From the NCBI GenBank assembly GCA_900472395.1, contig UCHV01000024.1:1-64000 (forward strand): a stretch of 64,000 nt of DNA, in the 5' to 3' direction. Below are positions 36,720 to 46,389 of the stretch, one piece after another (positions within the stretch are counted from its first letter, which is position 1; the number at the start of each line of letters is the position of its first letter). Under the pieces are notes generated by a model. That model worked only from the letters and a program-made list of their open reading frames with translations, ran no database searches and had not been told where the DNA came from. The translations under genes were made by a program, and so were the position numbers. The stretch comes from Hyphomicrobiales bacterium (GTDB taxonomy: Bacteria; Pseudomonadota; Alphaproteobacteria; Rhizobiales; Rhizobiaceae).

Positions 36720-36925
36720 AGATTTCAGCACTGGTGATGAGCTTGTTCCTGGCGCTCGTTGGCTGCGCCGGAAAAAACGAGCAGTTGGCGAAATGCTCGG
36801 CTGACGACAGCCCGGTTCCCGCGCTCGGCTTGGGGCCTAAGGCGCAATCAACCCAGTCAGAGCCGGCATTCGATGCTGTGCTGCCGCACGATTGCGGCCC
36901 GATGCGACCGGTCAATCATTTCTAG
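36716..36925 (+). CDS. Small lipoprotein (Eex or VirB7 position)
   Basis: 69 residues, overlapping the virB5 stop (ATGA). MKISALVMSLFLALVGCAGK has a lipobox LVGC with cysteine at 17. In IncN and IncW systems a lipoprotein gene for entry exclusion (eex) lies exactly between the virB5 and virB6 homologues. There is no room for virB7 between virB6 and virB8 here (66 bases), so this protein could instead fill the VirB7 role of anchoring VirB9. The sequence does not decide between the two. Confidence 0.7.
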   Translation: MKISALVMSLFLALVGCAGKNEQLAKCSADDSPVPALGLGPKAQSTQSEPAFDAVLPHDCGPMRPVNHF

Positions 36926-36952
36926 CTCAAGAACAGGATCTCGGAGGACGAT

Positions 36953-38026
36953 ATGGATCCAGTCAGCTACGCAATCAATTTCTACGGCGATGCGCTCAGA
37001 TACTTCGATAAGATAAACGACGCATCCCTGGAGCGGGCATGGGGGCTGTTTGCCAAAAACAGCGACCTGATCTCTGCCGTCCTTGCGATCTTCCTCGCCC
37101 TCTACTTCCTGATGGCGGCTCTCGGTCAGTCCAAGATTTCGTTGGCCGACATGGCAATCACGGGTTTCAAACTTGCCCTTGCCTATGCGCTGATCATGTC
37201 CTGGGCGACATTCTATGACAATATCGGCCAGTTCGTACTGTCATCACCTCAGGAGCTCGGCTCAGCCATTTCCTCTGCGATGGGTGGCCAGTCAGCGGGG
37301 GCCGACCTGTCTCAACAGGTCGCGTCTATGGCACGCAAGGTCTACGACTTCGCGATGAAGCTTTTCAACTCCTACGAGTCTGGCTGGATGCCGAATGTCA
37401 CCGGCGCCGTCGTGGTCTTCATTGTCCTCGTCTTCGGCCTGCTCCCGATGCTTCTGATCCTTACCGGAGTCACGCTTTTTGCCAAGATGATCACTGCCGT
37501 CATGTTGGCGATCGGCCCGATCGCGATGCTGTGCTACTTCTTCGGCATCACACGCTTCGTCTTCGATGCATGGGTGAAAGGCGTCGCCTACGGCATGTTC
37601 ATGCTGCTCTTTACCTACATTATGGCCGGCCTTTCATTCGGTTTCCTCATCGGCATGATGGACACCATCAATGGCGACATGGCGACGAAGGAAAACGCAC
37701 TCGCGATCGTAGTCGCCATGGTGCTTTACCTCGCGCTGATTGCCTATTTCATCTTCCAAGTTCCGGATTTCGCGCGAACCTTCGCCTACGGCACCGCTTC
37801 ATCCAGCGGTCACGAAGGAGGCGGAGTCACCACAGCCTATGGATGGGCGAAAAGATCACTGTCTTCCAGCGGCACGCGCGGCAGGCGGGCCTCTGCGGTC
37901 GCGCTTGGCATGTTGGCAGGACCGCAAGGGGCTTTTACCGCCGCCGCACTTGTCGGCGGCGGCACAGTGGCGGCGGCCGGCGGGCTCGGCAGAATGCTCA
38001 CCGCCCGACGGCGCAACGGCGAATGA
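36953..38026 (+). CDS. virB6: VirB6/TrbL polytopic membrane protein
   Basis: 357 residues with GAGGACGAT upstream. At least five hydrophobic segments between 35 and 270 (for example ISAVLAIFLALYFLMAALGQ, AVVVFIVLVFGLLPMLLILT, ALAIVVAMVLYLALIAYFIF) and a Gly/Ala-rich basic tail. VirB6 forms part of the inner-membrane channel. Order and topology fit the family. Confidence 0.9.
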   Translation: MDPVSYAINFYGDALRYFDKINDASLERAWGLFAKNSDLISAVLAIFLALYFLMAALGQSKISLADMAITGFKLALAYALIMSWATFYDNIGQFVLSSPQELGSAISSAMGGQSAGADLSQQVASMARKVYDFAMKLFNSYESGWMPNVTGAVVVFIVLVFGLLPMLLILTGVTLFAKMITAVMLAIGPIAMLCYFFGITRFVFDAWVKGVAYGMFMLLFTYIMAGLSFGFLIGMMDTINGDMATKENALAIVVAMVLYLALIAYFIFQVPDFARTFAYGTASSSGHEGGGVTTAYGWAKRSLSSSGTRGRRASAVALGMLAGPQGAFTAAALVGGGTVAAAGGLGRMLTARRRNGE

Positions 38027-38092
38027 AACGGCGAGAAATAGCGCCGGCGGCCAAGCCAACGGATTTCACGACAGATATTTCGAGGACAGGTT

Positions 38093-38827
38093 TTGACTCA
38101 TCTGAAACGAAGTGCGCTGACTGAGCCGGCCGTTCGAGCTGCAGGTCCGCAAGAAATCTACAATCAGCACCATTCCTGGGCTGAGAAAAACCGGTCGTTG
38201 CGGACGTTGATCGGGATGATCCTCCTGATCTTTGCCATTGCGGGCTGGGCCGTCGCCGGCATCCTGTCATTCTCGGTTGCACAACTCTTCCCGCTCGTGC
38301 GCACCGAAGTCGTGCCGCTGATCGTCGACAGGAATACCGGATACATGGAAACCGTGACGACCCTCGAAAAGGAACGTTCGAGTGTTTCGCAACTCCAAGC
38401 GGTGCAGGCATCCTTTATCGGAAACTACGTCATCCGTCGCGAAACATATGACCCCCGCTACCTCTCCGACAATTTCGACATGATCGCCCTGTGGTCCGAG
38501 CCGAATTCCTCGGCCTTTAAGAGTTACGAGGAATGGATAAACCCCAGCAATCCGCAGGGACCGGTCAAGCTCACGGGCGTCACCGGTGACATTCATCCTG
38601 AAATCCTGTCGGTCAATCCGCTCAACGCATCGACAATGGCTGTGCGCTTTGAAACGCGCGAACGCGGACGGGGCGGCGAGGTCGTCACTCGCTGGTCTGC
38701 GACCGTGCGCTATCGACAGATCAATCTTGCGGCCAGCAACCGCGTCCGTCTCTACAATCCGCTCGGTTTCGTCGTGACCGAATATGTGAAAGTCCCGGAA
38801 AGCATGCCGTCGGGGCTCGCGCCATGA
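38093..38827 (+). CDS. virB8: VirB8-like inner-membrane scaffold
   Basis: 244 residues starting from a TTG at 38093 with GAGGACAGG upstream. No ATG fits the family start. Short cytoplasmic N-terminus, one membrane segment (TLIGMILLIFAIAGWAVAGI, about 40-60) and a periplasmic NTF2-like domain (VPLIVDRNTGYMETVTTL, YNPLGFVVTEYVKVPE at the end). It bridges inner- and outer-membrane parts. The stop overlaps the virB9 start. Confidence 0.93.
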   Translation: MTHLKRSALTEPAVRAAGPQEIYNQHHSWAEKNRSLRTLIGMILLIFAIAGWAVAGILSFSVAQLFPLVRTEVVPLIVDRNTGYMETVTTLEKERSSVSQLQAVQASFIGNYVIRRETYDPRYLSDNFDMIALWSEPNSSAFKSYEEWINPSNPQGPVKLTGVTGDIHPEILSVNPLNASTMAVRFETRERGRGGEVVTRWSATVRYRQINLAASNRVRLYNPLGFVVTEYVKVPESMPSGLAP

Positions 38828-39657
38828 GACGATGGACGATGGCACTCTCCTTCCTGTCGATCCTTGTCCCGGCGATCACGAACGCCGAGTTGCTAGCGCG
38901 GCCAGGCAGGCTTGATCCGAGGATACGCTCGCTTCCTTATTCTGCTGAACAGGTATTCCAGGTGACCGGCACCTACGGTCTGGTGACGACCATCCTGTTT
39001 GGCGCCGACGAGGAGATCACTCAGGTCGTCGCCGGAGACACCATCTCCTGGCAGATCCTCACATCGGCGGACCGACGATCGCTGACCCTGAAACCCATGG
39101 AAAAAGATGCCGCCACCAATCTCTCCCTGGTGACGACCAAGCGTACCTATTCCTTCGACCTGCGCGTCAACGACAGCAAGGCGAAGCATAATCAGACCTT
39201 CAAACTGAGGTTCTCATACCCGGAAGATGCGGGGCTCAGGGGGACAGCCGAGCTCTGGGAGCAGGCACAGGATGCGCAGCGCAATCCCAATATCAGGAAC
39301 ATCCGTCGCGACAGGGTCAACTACGATTATGGATTCAAAGGTAACGCTGCTGCCAAGCCACTTTGGGTCTTCGATGACGGGCTGAAAACGTTCATGAAAT
39401 TTTCCGGCGACATTCCGGCAATCTTCATCGTCGATGCGAAACGCAGAGAAAGCCTCGTCAACTACCGGCGCGAGGCGGATTACATCGTCATCGACAAGGT
39501 CTCGCGGCAATGGTCGCTGCGCTATGGCACGCAAGAAGAAACATGCCTCTTCAATATGCGGACGGTTCCGGCAGACATCCCAGCGCCGATCGAAGGCGCC
39601 GTTGCCCCGAAGCGCCTGGACGGCGCGAGTGCCTCGCACCAATCGCAATCACGTTAG
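38824..39657 (+). CDS. virB9: VirB9-like outer-membrane complex protein
   Basis: 277 residues, signal peptide cut near ITNA (22). N-terminal beta domain (LDPRIRSLPYSAEQVFQVTG), linker, and the C-terminal VirB9/CagX domain (VNYDYGFKGNAAAKPLWVFD, PAIFIVDAKRRESLVNYRRE, DYIVIDKVSRQWSLRYG). With VirB7 and VirB10 it builds the outer-membrane core. The C-terminal 30 residues are a non-conserved tail. Confidence 0.95.
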   Translation: MRRWTMALSFLSILVPAITNAELLARPGRLDPRIRSLPYSAEQVFQVTGTYGLVTTILFGADEEITQVVAGDTISWQILTSADRRSLTLKPMEKDAATNLSLVTTKRTYSFDLRVNDSKAKHNQTFKLRFSYPEDAGLRGTAELWEQAQDAQRNPNIRNIRRDRVNYDYGFKGNAAAKPLWVFDDGLKTFMKFSGDIPAIFIVDAKRRESLVNYRREADYIVIDKVSRQWSLRYGTQEETCLFNMRTVPADIPAPIEGAVAPKRLDGASASHQSQSR

Positions 39658-39666
39658 GAGGGCTCC

Positions 39667-41025
39667 ATGTCGGATCCCAACGTCAATTCGCCCATTTATC
39701 GGTCACTGGACGGTGATGCTACGCTCGGCGGACCGGTCAGGCGGTCCGGAAGCGGCCTTATGCGGCCGTTTGCGGTGCTTGCGGCGATCATCGGTTTTGT
39801 TGTTGTCATCTACTTCCTCATGTCCAGCCCCGAAAGGGATCTGATTGTCGACAATGAGCCACGCGAAGAGTTTCGACCGGTGCAGGCACCCCGGAACGAA
39901 GAGTTCCGAGCACCCGCACCGCCGGCATTGCCGACCGTGCAGGTGCCGGAGGCGCCGCCGCCACCGCCACCGCCGGCCCCGGTCGCGCCGGCCGCTGCCC
40001 CCGCACTTGCGCCGGCAGAGGTCGAGTGCACCCGCGGCATGAACGCGAACAATCCGCGCTGCATCGAGCTTGCCCGCCAGGCTAAACTGCTAGAGCGCGT
40101 GCGGTCCGCAGCCGTTGTCTTCGACAAAACGAACGATGCGCACGGCGCAGCGCAGGCCTCTACGGGCGGATCGACAAATTCGTCGTTCGGAATGGGATCG
40201 CCGTCAGGTGGCGATGTTCCTCCTGCACTCGATAGTGGTGGCGCGGTTGATGGAGCCAATGATCGCGACAGGGCTTTCCTCAAGGCGATGGGCGGCCAGG
40301 GTGTCCAGATTTCCGTTGCTACGGAAAACCGCCGGACCGATGCGTGGATCCCGCAGGGCACGATGATCCGTGGAACGCTCGAGACTGCCATCAATTCCGA
40401 TCTCGCCGGCATGGTAAAGGGCGTTGTACGGGAGGACGTTTATTCGTTTGACGGCCGCCGCATCCTGATCCCAGCCGGCTCGTCCCTGATTGGGGATTAC
40501 AAGTCAGGTATAGAGCGTGGGCAGGAGCGGATCCTTATCGTCTGGACAAGGATGATCAGGGGCGACGGGGTCTCGGTCCAGCTTGGCTCGTACGGGACAG
40601 ACCGGCTGGGGCGTTCGGGCATGACCGGTATCGTTGACCGGAAATACTGGGAGCGATTCGGACCTCCGGCGGTGATGACCCTGATCGGGGGCGCGACGCA
40701 ATACATCGCCCAGCTTGGTCAAAAGGAAAACCGCTACATTACCGTCTTCAACAGAGATGGCAGCGTCACGCGGGTTCCCCAAAATAACGGGGAGACCTCA
40801 CAGGACCGCGCCCGCCAGATTGCCGCCGAGACCATTGCGTCCGGGATACAGCAACTGGGAAACGAAGCCTTCGAGGACAGCCGCAACATACGGCCGACCA
40901 TCCATGTGCCCCAAGGTTCCGACATCAACGCGTTCGTGACACGCGACCTCGATTTTTCCGCCCTTTATGTCGATCCCGTCCGCGCAGAGTTCGATCGCTT
41001 GCGCAAGACAAGAGGTGGGAGATGA
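39667..41025 (+). CDS. virB10: VirB10-like energy-sensing core protein
   Basis: 452 residues behind TTAGGAGGGCTCC. Cytoplasmic N-terminus, a membrane helix (FAVLAAIIGFVVVIYFLMS, about 37-55), a proline-rich stretch (APPPPPPPAPVAPAAAPALA) and the periplasmic TrbI/VirB10 beta barrel (PQGTMIRGTLETAINSDLAG, YSFDGRRILIPAGSSLIGDY, GVVREDVY). It links ATP use at the inner membrane to opening of the outer pore. Confidence 0.96.
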   Translation: MSDPNVNSPIYRSLDGDATLGGPVRRSGSGLMRPFAVLAAIIGFVVVIYFLMSSPERDLIVDNEPREEFRPVQAPRNEEFRAPAPPALPTVQVPEAPPPPPPPAPVAPAAAPALAPAEVECTRGMNANNPRCIELARQAKLLERVRSAAVVFDKTNDAHGAAQASTGGSTNSSFGMGSPSGGDVPPALDSGGAVDGANDRDRAFLKAMGGQGVQISVATENRRTDAWIPQGTMIRGTLETAINSDLAGMVKGVVREDVYSFDGRRILIPAGSSLIGDYKSGIERGQERILIVWTRMIRGDGVSVQLGSYGTDRLGRSGMTGIVDRKYWERFGPPAVMTLIGGATQYIAQLGQKENRYITVFNRDGSVTRVPQNNGETSQDRARQIAAETIASGIQQLGNEAFEDSRNIRPTIHVPQGSDINAFVTRDLDFSALYVDPVRAEFDRLRKTRGGR

Positions 41026-42071
41026 ATGCCCGTCCTGCAATCCCGGCCGAGCATCACTTTCTGACCGAGGCTCTCGAACCGATCCGCCGTTTTCTCAACG
41101 ATCCAGGCATTGTCGAGATTTCCTGCCAGACCAACGAAGAGGTGTGGCTGGAGAAGATTGGACATCTAGCCATGGTGAGGGAGCAGGTCGAAGGCCTGAA
41201 TCAGGAGGCCATCCGTCATATGGCGGCACGGGCGGCCTCCTTCACGAGGCAGACAGTCAATGCCGAGAACCCGTTGCTATCGGCAACGCTTACGGGAGGA
41301 GAGCGTGTCCAGTTCGTGCTCAGTCCGACTTCGGTGACCGGCCATGCTTTTTCGATCCGTAAGCAGTTCATCCGCCACTTCGACCTGAACGACTATGAAC
41401 GAGCGGGCGCGTTTCGCTTCACCAAGGTTACCGGTGACGACTATACCGATGCCGTGGATATCGAGTTGTCACGGCTCCTGCGTGTTCGACAGGTTCGTGC
41501 TTTCCTGGAACTCGCGGCGATCAACCATCGGAGCATGCTGATCTCCGGTGGCACATCGACGGGCAAGACGACCTTTCTCAACACGATCCTGACCGCAATC
41601 CCCCGTCAGGAACGGTTTGTTCTGATGCAGGACACCGCCGAGCTTGAGCCGCGTCAGGAAAACGTCGTGTCGCTGCTCGTTTCGAAAGGCGGGCAGGGGG
41701 AGGCAAAGGTAACGATGGGAGATCTCCTCGCGACCGCGCTGCGATTAAGGCCAGATCGGATCTTCATGGGAGAATTGCGTGGCGACGAGGCGTTCGACTT
41801 CCTCAATGCCATCAATACCGGTCACCCCGGATCGATGTCGACGATCCACGCGAACTCACCGCATCACGCCTTCGATCGTCTGTCGACCCTGGTGCTTAAC
41901 AGCAATGTACGCATGGAGCGGGGCGATATCGTCCGCTACATCCGCTCCATCATCCCGATCGTAGTCCAGCTGAAGAAGAGCGACGCCGTCGGGGGCCGCG
42001 CAGTCGCCGAGATCTATTTTGCCGATGAGGTCGACGTAAATGGCAAGCGTATCCACACAGAGCAAACTTGA
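41022..42071 (+). CDS. virB11: VirB11 ATPase
   Basis: 349 residues, overlapping the virB10 stop. Walker A SGGTSTGKTTFLN near 175, the Asp box LMQDTAELEPRQENVV, Walker B region LRPDRIFMGELRGDEAFDFL and the His box GHPGSMSTIHANSP. A hexameric traffic ATPase that switches the system between pilus building and DNA transfer. Its 3' end overlaps virD4 by 32 bases. Confidence 0.97.
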   Translation: MNARPAIPAEHHFLTEALEPIRRFLNDPGIVEISCQTNEEVWLEKIGHLAMVREQVEGLNQEAIRHMAARAASFTRQTVNAENPLLSATLTGGERVQFVLSPTSVTGHAFSIRKQFIRHFDLNDYERAGAFRFTKVTGDDYTDAVDIELSRLLRVRQVRAFLELAAINHRSMLISGGTSTGKTTFLNTILTAIPRQERFVLMQDTAELEPRQENVVSLLVSKGGQGEAKVTMGDLLATALRLRPDRIFMGELRGDEAFDFLNAINTGHPGSMSTIHANSPHHAFDRLSTLVLNSNVRMERGDIVRYIRSIIPIVVQLKKSDAVGGRAVAEIYFADEVDVNGKRIHTEQT

Positions 42072-44748
42072 ACGGCCCAAGTGGACTGACCTGCAGAAGG
42101 CGTCGCCGGTGACCTTTCCGCTCGTCCTCCTCGGGGCAGCCGGCCTGTGGCTCCTGACATTTATGATGATCTACGACGCATATGTCGTCTCTTTCGGAAC
42201 GGGATCCTATTTCGACTATATCAGCGCTGTCCGGCTGACCGACGCCACGCACCACACGTGGTCGATCATATGGACCAGGAACACGGTGGGACTTTCGGTC
42301 CTCGCCTTTGCATTGTCGTCCCCGTTCCTGTTCTTTGCTTTATGCCTTTGGATGCTGATAGGCGGAAGAGCCCTGTCGAGAAAGATCCTTTATCTCCTTC
42401 ATATCCGGTCGTTATTCGGCCTGATCGCCCTGACCACGCTGATCTTTGCAGCCAGCTATGCCGGCGTCATCGTCTACGGTATCGCGTTTTACGTGGTCGC
42501 GACAAAGGCCGGCGAGCATGCGGAAATCGCCAGCTATTACGGCAATCATCTTGCCGCCATGTACCAGGCACCATTCGGCGCGACAGACGCGGCCGGAGCC
42601 TACCGGAAGCCGTCCCGGCAGACCGTCTTTGCAGCACTGGCGGGCCTGGTCGCCGCAAGTGCTTTTATCGGCTTTCCGATCGGGGCCGCCATCCAGAAGC
42701 GACAGCGGATGATCATGGGCCGCGCGCGGCTTGCGACACTGAAGGACGCTTCCGATTTTCAGCTGCGCGACAAGCGCGGTATCGTGCTCGGCTTGAAGCA
42801 GGGCCTGCTTTTGCGCAACGATGGCGATCAGCATGTGATGGTCATCGGTTCGCCCGGGCAAGGTAAATCGCGCGGCTTCGTCATCCCGACGATGATGAGT
42901 TTCGAAGGCTCGCAGGTTATCCTCGATATGAGCGGCGAACTGTTTGACGAGACTTCAGGCTACCTCACGAACAAAGGCTATCATGTTTTCATTCTGGCAC
43001 CCGGCTCCAGCTTCACTGATGGCTATAATCCGCTCGATCTGATCAGTGCGGACCCCTACCAGCGGATCACCGACCTTCAGAAGCTCACGCAGATGCTGCT
43101 TCCAGACCGCTTACGCTCGGATTCGTCCGACTTTTGGGAAGAGAGCGCCCGAATTCTCCTGACGGCCATGCTCGGCTTCGTCCTGGAATGCCCGGACACG
43201 CGCAAATCGCTGAGCGAGCTTTATCGCATTCTCAATTCGATGTCAGACGAACGCAAGGCAATCGTCCAGCTTCTCGAAACCTACGAGAGTGTATTGTCAG
43301 ACCAGACCAGAATGCAATTGACCAAGTTTGCCGGCCGCCATGAGAAGCTGGGGGAGGGCATCGCGGCCGAAATCGTCGCCAAGCTCAACTTCCTGCAGAA
43401 CCCTTTGGTTGAAGCCCTGACATCAATCACCACGATCCCGATCGACGCGATCAGAAAACGCAAGCTTGCGATCTTCATCCAGGCAGACTGGAACGCCATC
43501 CAGATTTACGAGCGGCTGATCTCGATCTTCATCCAGCAAATGGCCGACAAGCTGGTGAAGTTGGGACCTTTGCCGGATGGCGAGCATGAAGTTCTGATGA
43601 TGCTTGACGAGTTCGGCAATGGCGGCCGTATCGATACGGTCCTGACGCTTGCGCCGCTCATTCGCAAGAACGGTGTTCGCTTCGTGTTCATCCTGCAGGA
43701 TGGCGCACAGCTCGAGCGCCTTTATCGCCGGTCCGGTCAAAAGATCCTGATGGGGGCGTCAACGATCAAGCTGTTCATGAATTTCCAGAACCAGGAAGAT
43801 GCGACGACGGTATCCCTGGCGGCCGGAAAGACCACTGAATGGGTCGAGCAGTCCTCCTACTCCCACCGCCACGGGCGAAGGCAGCGTTCGATCTCAAAGG
43901 TTCCCGTGTCCGTTGATCTCTTGTCGGTCAACACGTTGATGACGATGAAACCGGAAGAAGCGGTTCTACAGGTGACCGGAATGCCGCTGATGCGGATCAT
44001 GAAACTTGATTCCGGCGGTGAACGCATGTTTGCGGAGGTGCGCAGGTTCAGGCCGATGGCAAAACCGCACATGGAGCCGATCGAGTGGACAATTCAGGAC
44101 GCCACCCACTCCGCGTCAGTTGACGGTCGCGCGTCGACCGTTTTGGGGCAAAGCCCTCAAGATCTGAAATTTGCGGTCAAGGACGGCGTACGGCAGGTCT
44201 ACATTTCCTCTCTCGACGAGCTTCGAAAACGTCTCGATCTCGATGAAACCCGCGAGGTTGGGATTGCGGAAGCGCAGGCACCAGCGGAAAAGCCCGCGCG
44301 CAAGCTGCAGACGAAGCGGGTGACGACCGCGCCTGCGAAGCCGACGAAGACGAACCCGTCTCAGATAACAACGGACGGCGTTCTCGCCATCAATAAGGAC
44401 GTTTCGAGCAGGCGAGCCTATCGGGGCCCTCACGGTCGCCGTGACGAAGATGCGCGAATGCTACCGATCCCTTCCACCAATGAAGCCAGACAACGCCAGC
44501 CAACACGCCTTCGCCGGCAGGACGTCAAAGACGTCTTCGGTAACAACATTGAAGCCCTGAACGCAGTGATTTTCCAGCAGGCTGACACGTCCGTCATCGA
44601 TGCGGTGGATCTGAATAGCGACGTCGAGGCGCTGATCCAGAACCTGTCGGAACGGCTTTCGGGCGATGACGCGCGAAAACATCTGCAGGAGTTTGCCGAC
44701 GCAGCACGTGATCCTCTGCACGAGGATCTAACTGACGTCGAAACTTGA
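42040..44748 (+). CDS. virD4: VirD4/TraG coupling protein
   Basis: 902 residues. Four hydrophobic segments in the first 220 residues (for example FPLVLLGAAGLWLLTFMMIY, LFGLIALTTLIFAASYAGVI), then Walker A VIGSPGQGKSRG at about 268-279 and Walker B EVLMMLDEFGNGGRI near 519-533. It brings the relaxase-DNA complex to the VirB channel. The C-terminal 220 residues after the ATPase are a basic, Pro/Lys-rich extension (APAEKPARKLQTKRVTTAPA) followed by an acidic end, longer than in Ti VirD4. This may recognise the local relaxosome. Confidence 0.95.
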   Translation: MASVSTQSKLERPKWTDLQKASPVTFPLVLLGAAGLWLLTFMMIYDAYVVSFGTGSYFDYISAVRLTDATHHTWSIIWTRNTVGLSVLAFALSSPFLFFALCLWMLIGGRALSRKILYLLHIRSLFGLIALTTLIFAASYAGVIVYGIAFYVVATKAGEHAEIASYYGNHLAAMYQAPFGATDAAGAYRKPSRQTVFAALAGLVAASAFIGFPIGAAIQKRQRMIMGRARLATLKDASDFQLRDKRGIVLGLKQGLLLRNDGDQHVMVIGSPGQGKSRGFVIPTMMSFEGSQVILDMSGELFDETSGYLTNKGYHVFILAPGSSFTDGYNPLDLISADPYQRITDLQKLTQMLLPDRLRSDSSDFWEESARILLTAMLGFVLECPDTRKSLSELYRILNSMSDERKAIVQLLETYESVLSDQTRMQLTKFAGRHEKLGEGIAAEIVAKLNFLQNPLVEALTSITTIPIDAIRKRKLAIFIQADWNAIQIYERLISIFIQQMADKLVKLGPLPDGEHEVLMMLDEFGNGGRIDTVLTLAPLIRKNGVRFVFILQDGAQLERLYRRSGQKILMGASTIKLFMNFQNQEDATTVSLAAGKTTEWVEQSSYSHRHGRRQRSISKVPVSVDLLSVNTLMTMKPEEAVLQVTGMPLMRIMKLDSGGERMFAEVRRFRPMAKPHMEPIEWTIQDATHSASVDGRASTVLGQSPQDLKFAVKDGVRQVYISSLDELRKRLDLDETREVGIAEAQAPAEKPARKLQTKRVTTAPAKPTKTNPSQITTDGVLAINKDVSSRRAYRGPHGRRDEDARMLPIPSTNEARQRQPTRLRRQDVKDVFGNNIEALNAVIFQQADTSVIDAVDLNSDVEALIQNLSERLSGDDARKHLQEFADAARDPLHEDLTDVET

Positions 44749-44751
44749 TGC

Positions 44752-44779
44752 GACCGAACATTGTGGTGAGCGGTCTTTT
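44752..44779 (+). terminator. Weak terminator after virD4
   Basis: GACCG (44752-44756) and CGGTC (44771-44775) with a 14-base loop, then TTTT. It follows the virD4 stop by three bases. The stem is short, so termination would be partial. Confidence 0.3.
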
Positions 44780-44893
44780 CAACAAATGAGCTGACATGCG
44801 TGACGTCACATATCTCTCTGATCGGCATTTTTTCTCGTTTGCAATCTCGAACGCACCGTCTTTGCGGCGGAGGCAGACCCGGGCTTTTGGCTG

Positions 44894-45049
44894 ATGATCA
44901 TTGAACGGGAGATGGAGATACGTGCGCACAAGGCCACGACGATAAAAGAGTGCCAGTCGGAGACCCCTTTCCGAAATGGGCTGAAGCCATCGCTGTCGGC
45001 TCTTGCCGGTATTCTCCTGACGAGATTATTCGGCAATAGCACGCAGTAG
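44894..45049 (+). CDS. Possible small membrane-associated protein
   Basis: 51 codons plus stop from the ATG at 44894: MIIEREMEIRAHKATTIKEC then a C-terminal hydrophobic helix LKPSLSALAGILLTRLFG. Codon use looks coding, and the tail-anchored layout is plausible. No clear ribosome-binding site. No family recognised. Confidence 0.4.
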   Translation: MIIEREMEIRAHKATTIKECQSETPFRNGLKPSLSALAGILLTRLFGNSTQ

Positions 45050-45409
45050 ATGATCGCTGTTGGAGAAGCTCGTTTGATGGAAGCAGCAAGAGAGGAACTG
45101 GATGCCTATGCGTCGGACAGAATAACTGGGATTGGAACTGACCACCGAACCTGAGACCACATCTCGTGCAGATTGATTTACGTATATTCTAGCCCCTGAT
45201 GCCTGCACTATCAGCTTTGAGCGGTATGGCGGAGGGCCGGCTCCCGTGCTGCCGGCCTCCAAAAGGGCCATGGGGCGAGAGCCCCTGATCCGCTGTTGCG
45301 AACCAGCAACACTCTGACGATCTGTCTGTTTCTGTCCGACTATCCGTAGGAACATCGATAATCATGGACTGTTTGAGAGACCTCGCGTCCAGTGATCTGA
45401 GGCTAGGGC
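45050..45409. other. Gap before the hydrolase gene
   Basis: About 360 bases with no gene. A bulged GC hairpin (GGAGGGCCGGC with GCCGGCCTCC, about 45231-45258) is present. The hydrolase promoter is expected in the right part. Confidence 0.4.
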
Positions 45410-46315
45410 ATGGAAAGTTCGCAGAGCTCACGCATCGTCGATCTCGAAAGCATTTCCCTGCACATCGTGGAGGAGGGCGCCGCCGACGGCGAGCCTGTTA
45501 TTCTTCTCCACGGATTTCCCGAATATTGGTGGGCCTGGAGGAAGCAATCTTCCGCCATGGTCGAAGCCGGGTTCCGGGTCGTGATGGTCGACATGCGTGG
45601 TTATGGTCAGAGCGACGCGCCTGCGGACGTATCGGCATATCGCCTCGGCACTCTGGTAAACGACGTCGTGCGACTTGCATCTCATCTCGGATGGCAACGT
45701 TTCAATATCGTTGGTCACGACTGGGGCGGGATTGTCGCCTGGGCCGTTGAAGCACATCATCCGATGCGGGTGAAGCGACTTGTTGTACTCAACGCGCCCC
45801 ACCTCGATGTCATGGAGAGCGTGGTGCGCAGGATGCCGTCGCAAATGGTCCGTAGCGCCTATATTGCCTTCTTCCAGTTGCCATCATTGCCAGAAGCGCT
45901 TTTGTCGGCGGGCCGTTTCAAAATGCTGGCTGATGCAATGATAAAGACGGCGCGACCGGCCACCTTTACCGACGACGAGATGGAGCGCTATCGACAGCAG
46001 TGGCAGGGCGACGGTCGCCTGAACGCGATGCTCAACTACTATCGGGCACTGGTCAGGGAAGCTCGGCCTGGACTGGGCCGCATCGTTCCCCCGGTCCTCA
46101 TCTTATGGGGCTGTAAAGATCGCGCTTTGGATTTCAGGCTGGCGAAGGAAAGCTTGGTCCAGTGCGCCAATGGCCGGATGTGCGTACACCGAAGCGCCAC
46201 TCACTGGGTGCATCTCGAGGAGCCCGAGTGGACGAACGGACACATCATTCGTTTCCTGGCAGAGGATCATGAGCTGGACCGACCAGAGCCGGGCCTGTTC
46301 GAGGAAACGGCGTGA
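45410..46315 (+). CDS. Alpha/beta hydrolase, epoxide hydrolase-like
   Basis: 301 residues. Oxyanion motif LLHGFPEYW at about 32-40, nucleophile elbow GHDWGG with D104, acid in LWGCKDRAL and the catalytic H in SATHWVHLEEPEW. An aspartate nucleophile with HGFPE points to soluble epoxide hydrolases or haloalkane dehalogenases, not esterases. It lies between the T4SS and the helical protein gene, with no operon link to transfer. Substrate unknown. Confidence 0.9.
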   Translation: MESSQSSRIVDLESISLHIVEEGAADGEPVILLHGFPEYWWAWRKQSSAMVEAGFRVVMVDMRGYGQSDAPADVSAYRLGTLVNDVVRLASHLGWQRFNIVGHDWGGIVAWAVEAHHPMRVKRLVVLNAPHLDVMESVVRRMPSQMVRSAYIAFFQLPSLPEALLSAGRFKMLADAMIKTARPATFTDDEMERYRQQWQGDGRLNAMLNYYRALVREARPGLGRIVPPVLILWGCKDRALDFRLAKESLVQCANGRMCVHRSATHWVHLEEPEWTNGHIIRFLAEDHELDRPEPGLFEETA

Positions 46316-46389
46316 CACCGAGCGAAACTGATAGTGGCGCAACCATTTCCTTTCGTGCCGCGTTCGCCCAAAGATGAACGGAGAGCTCA

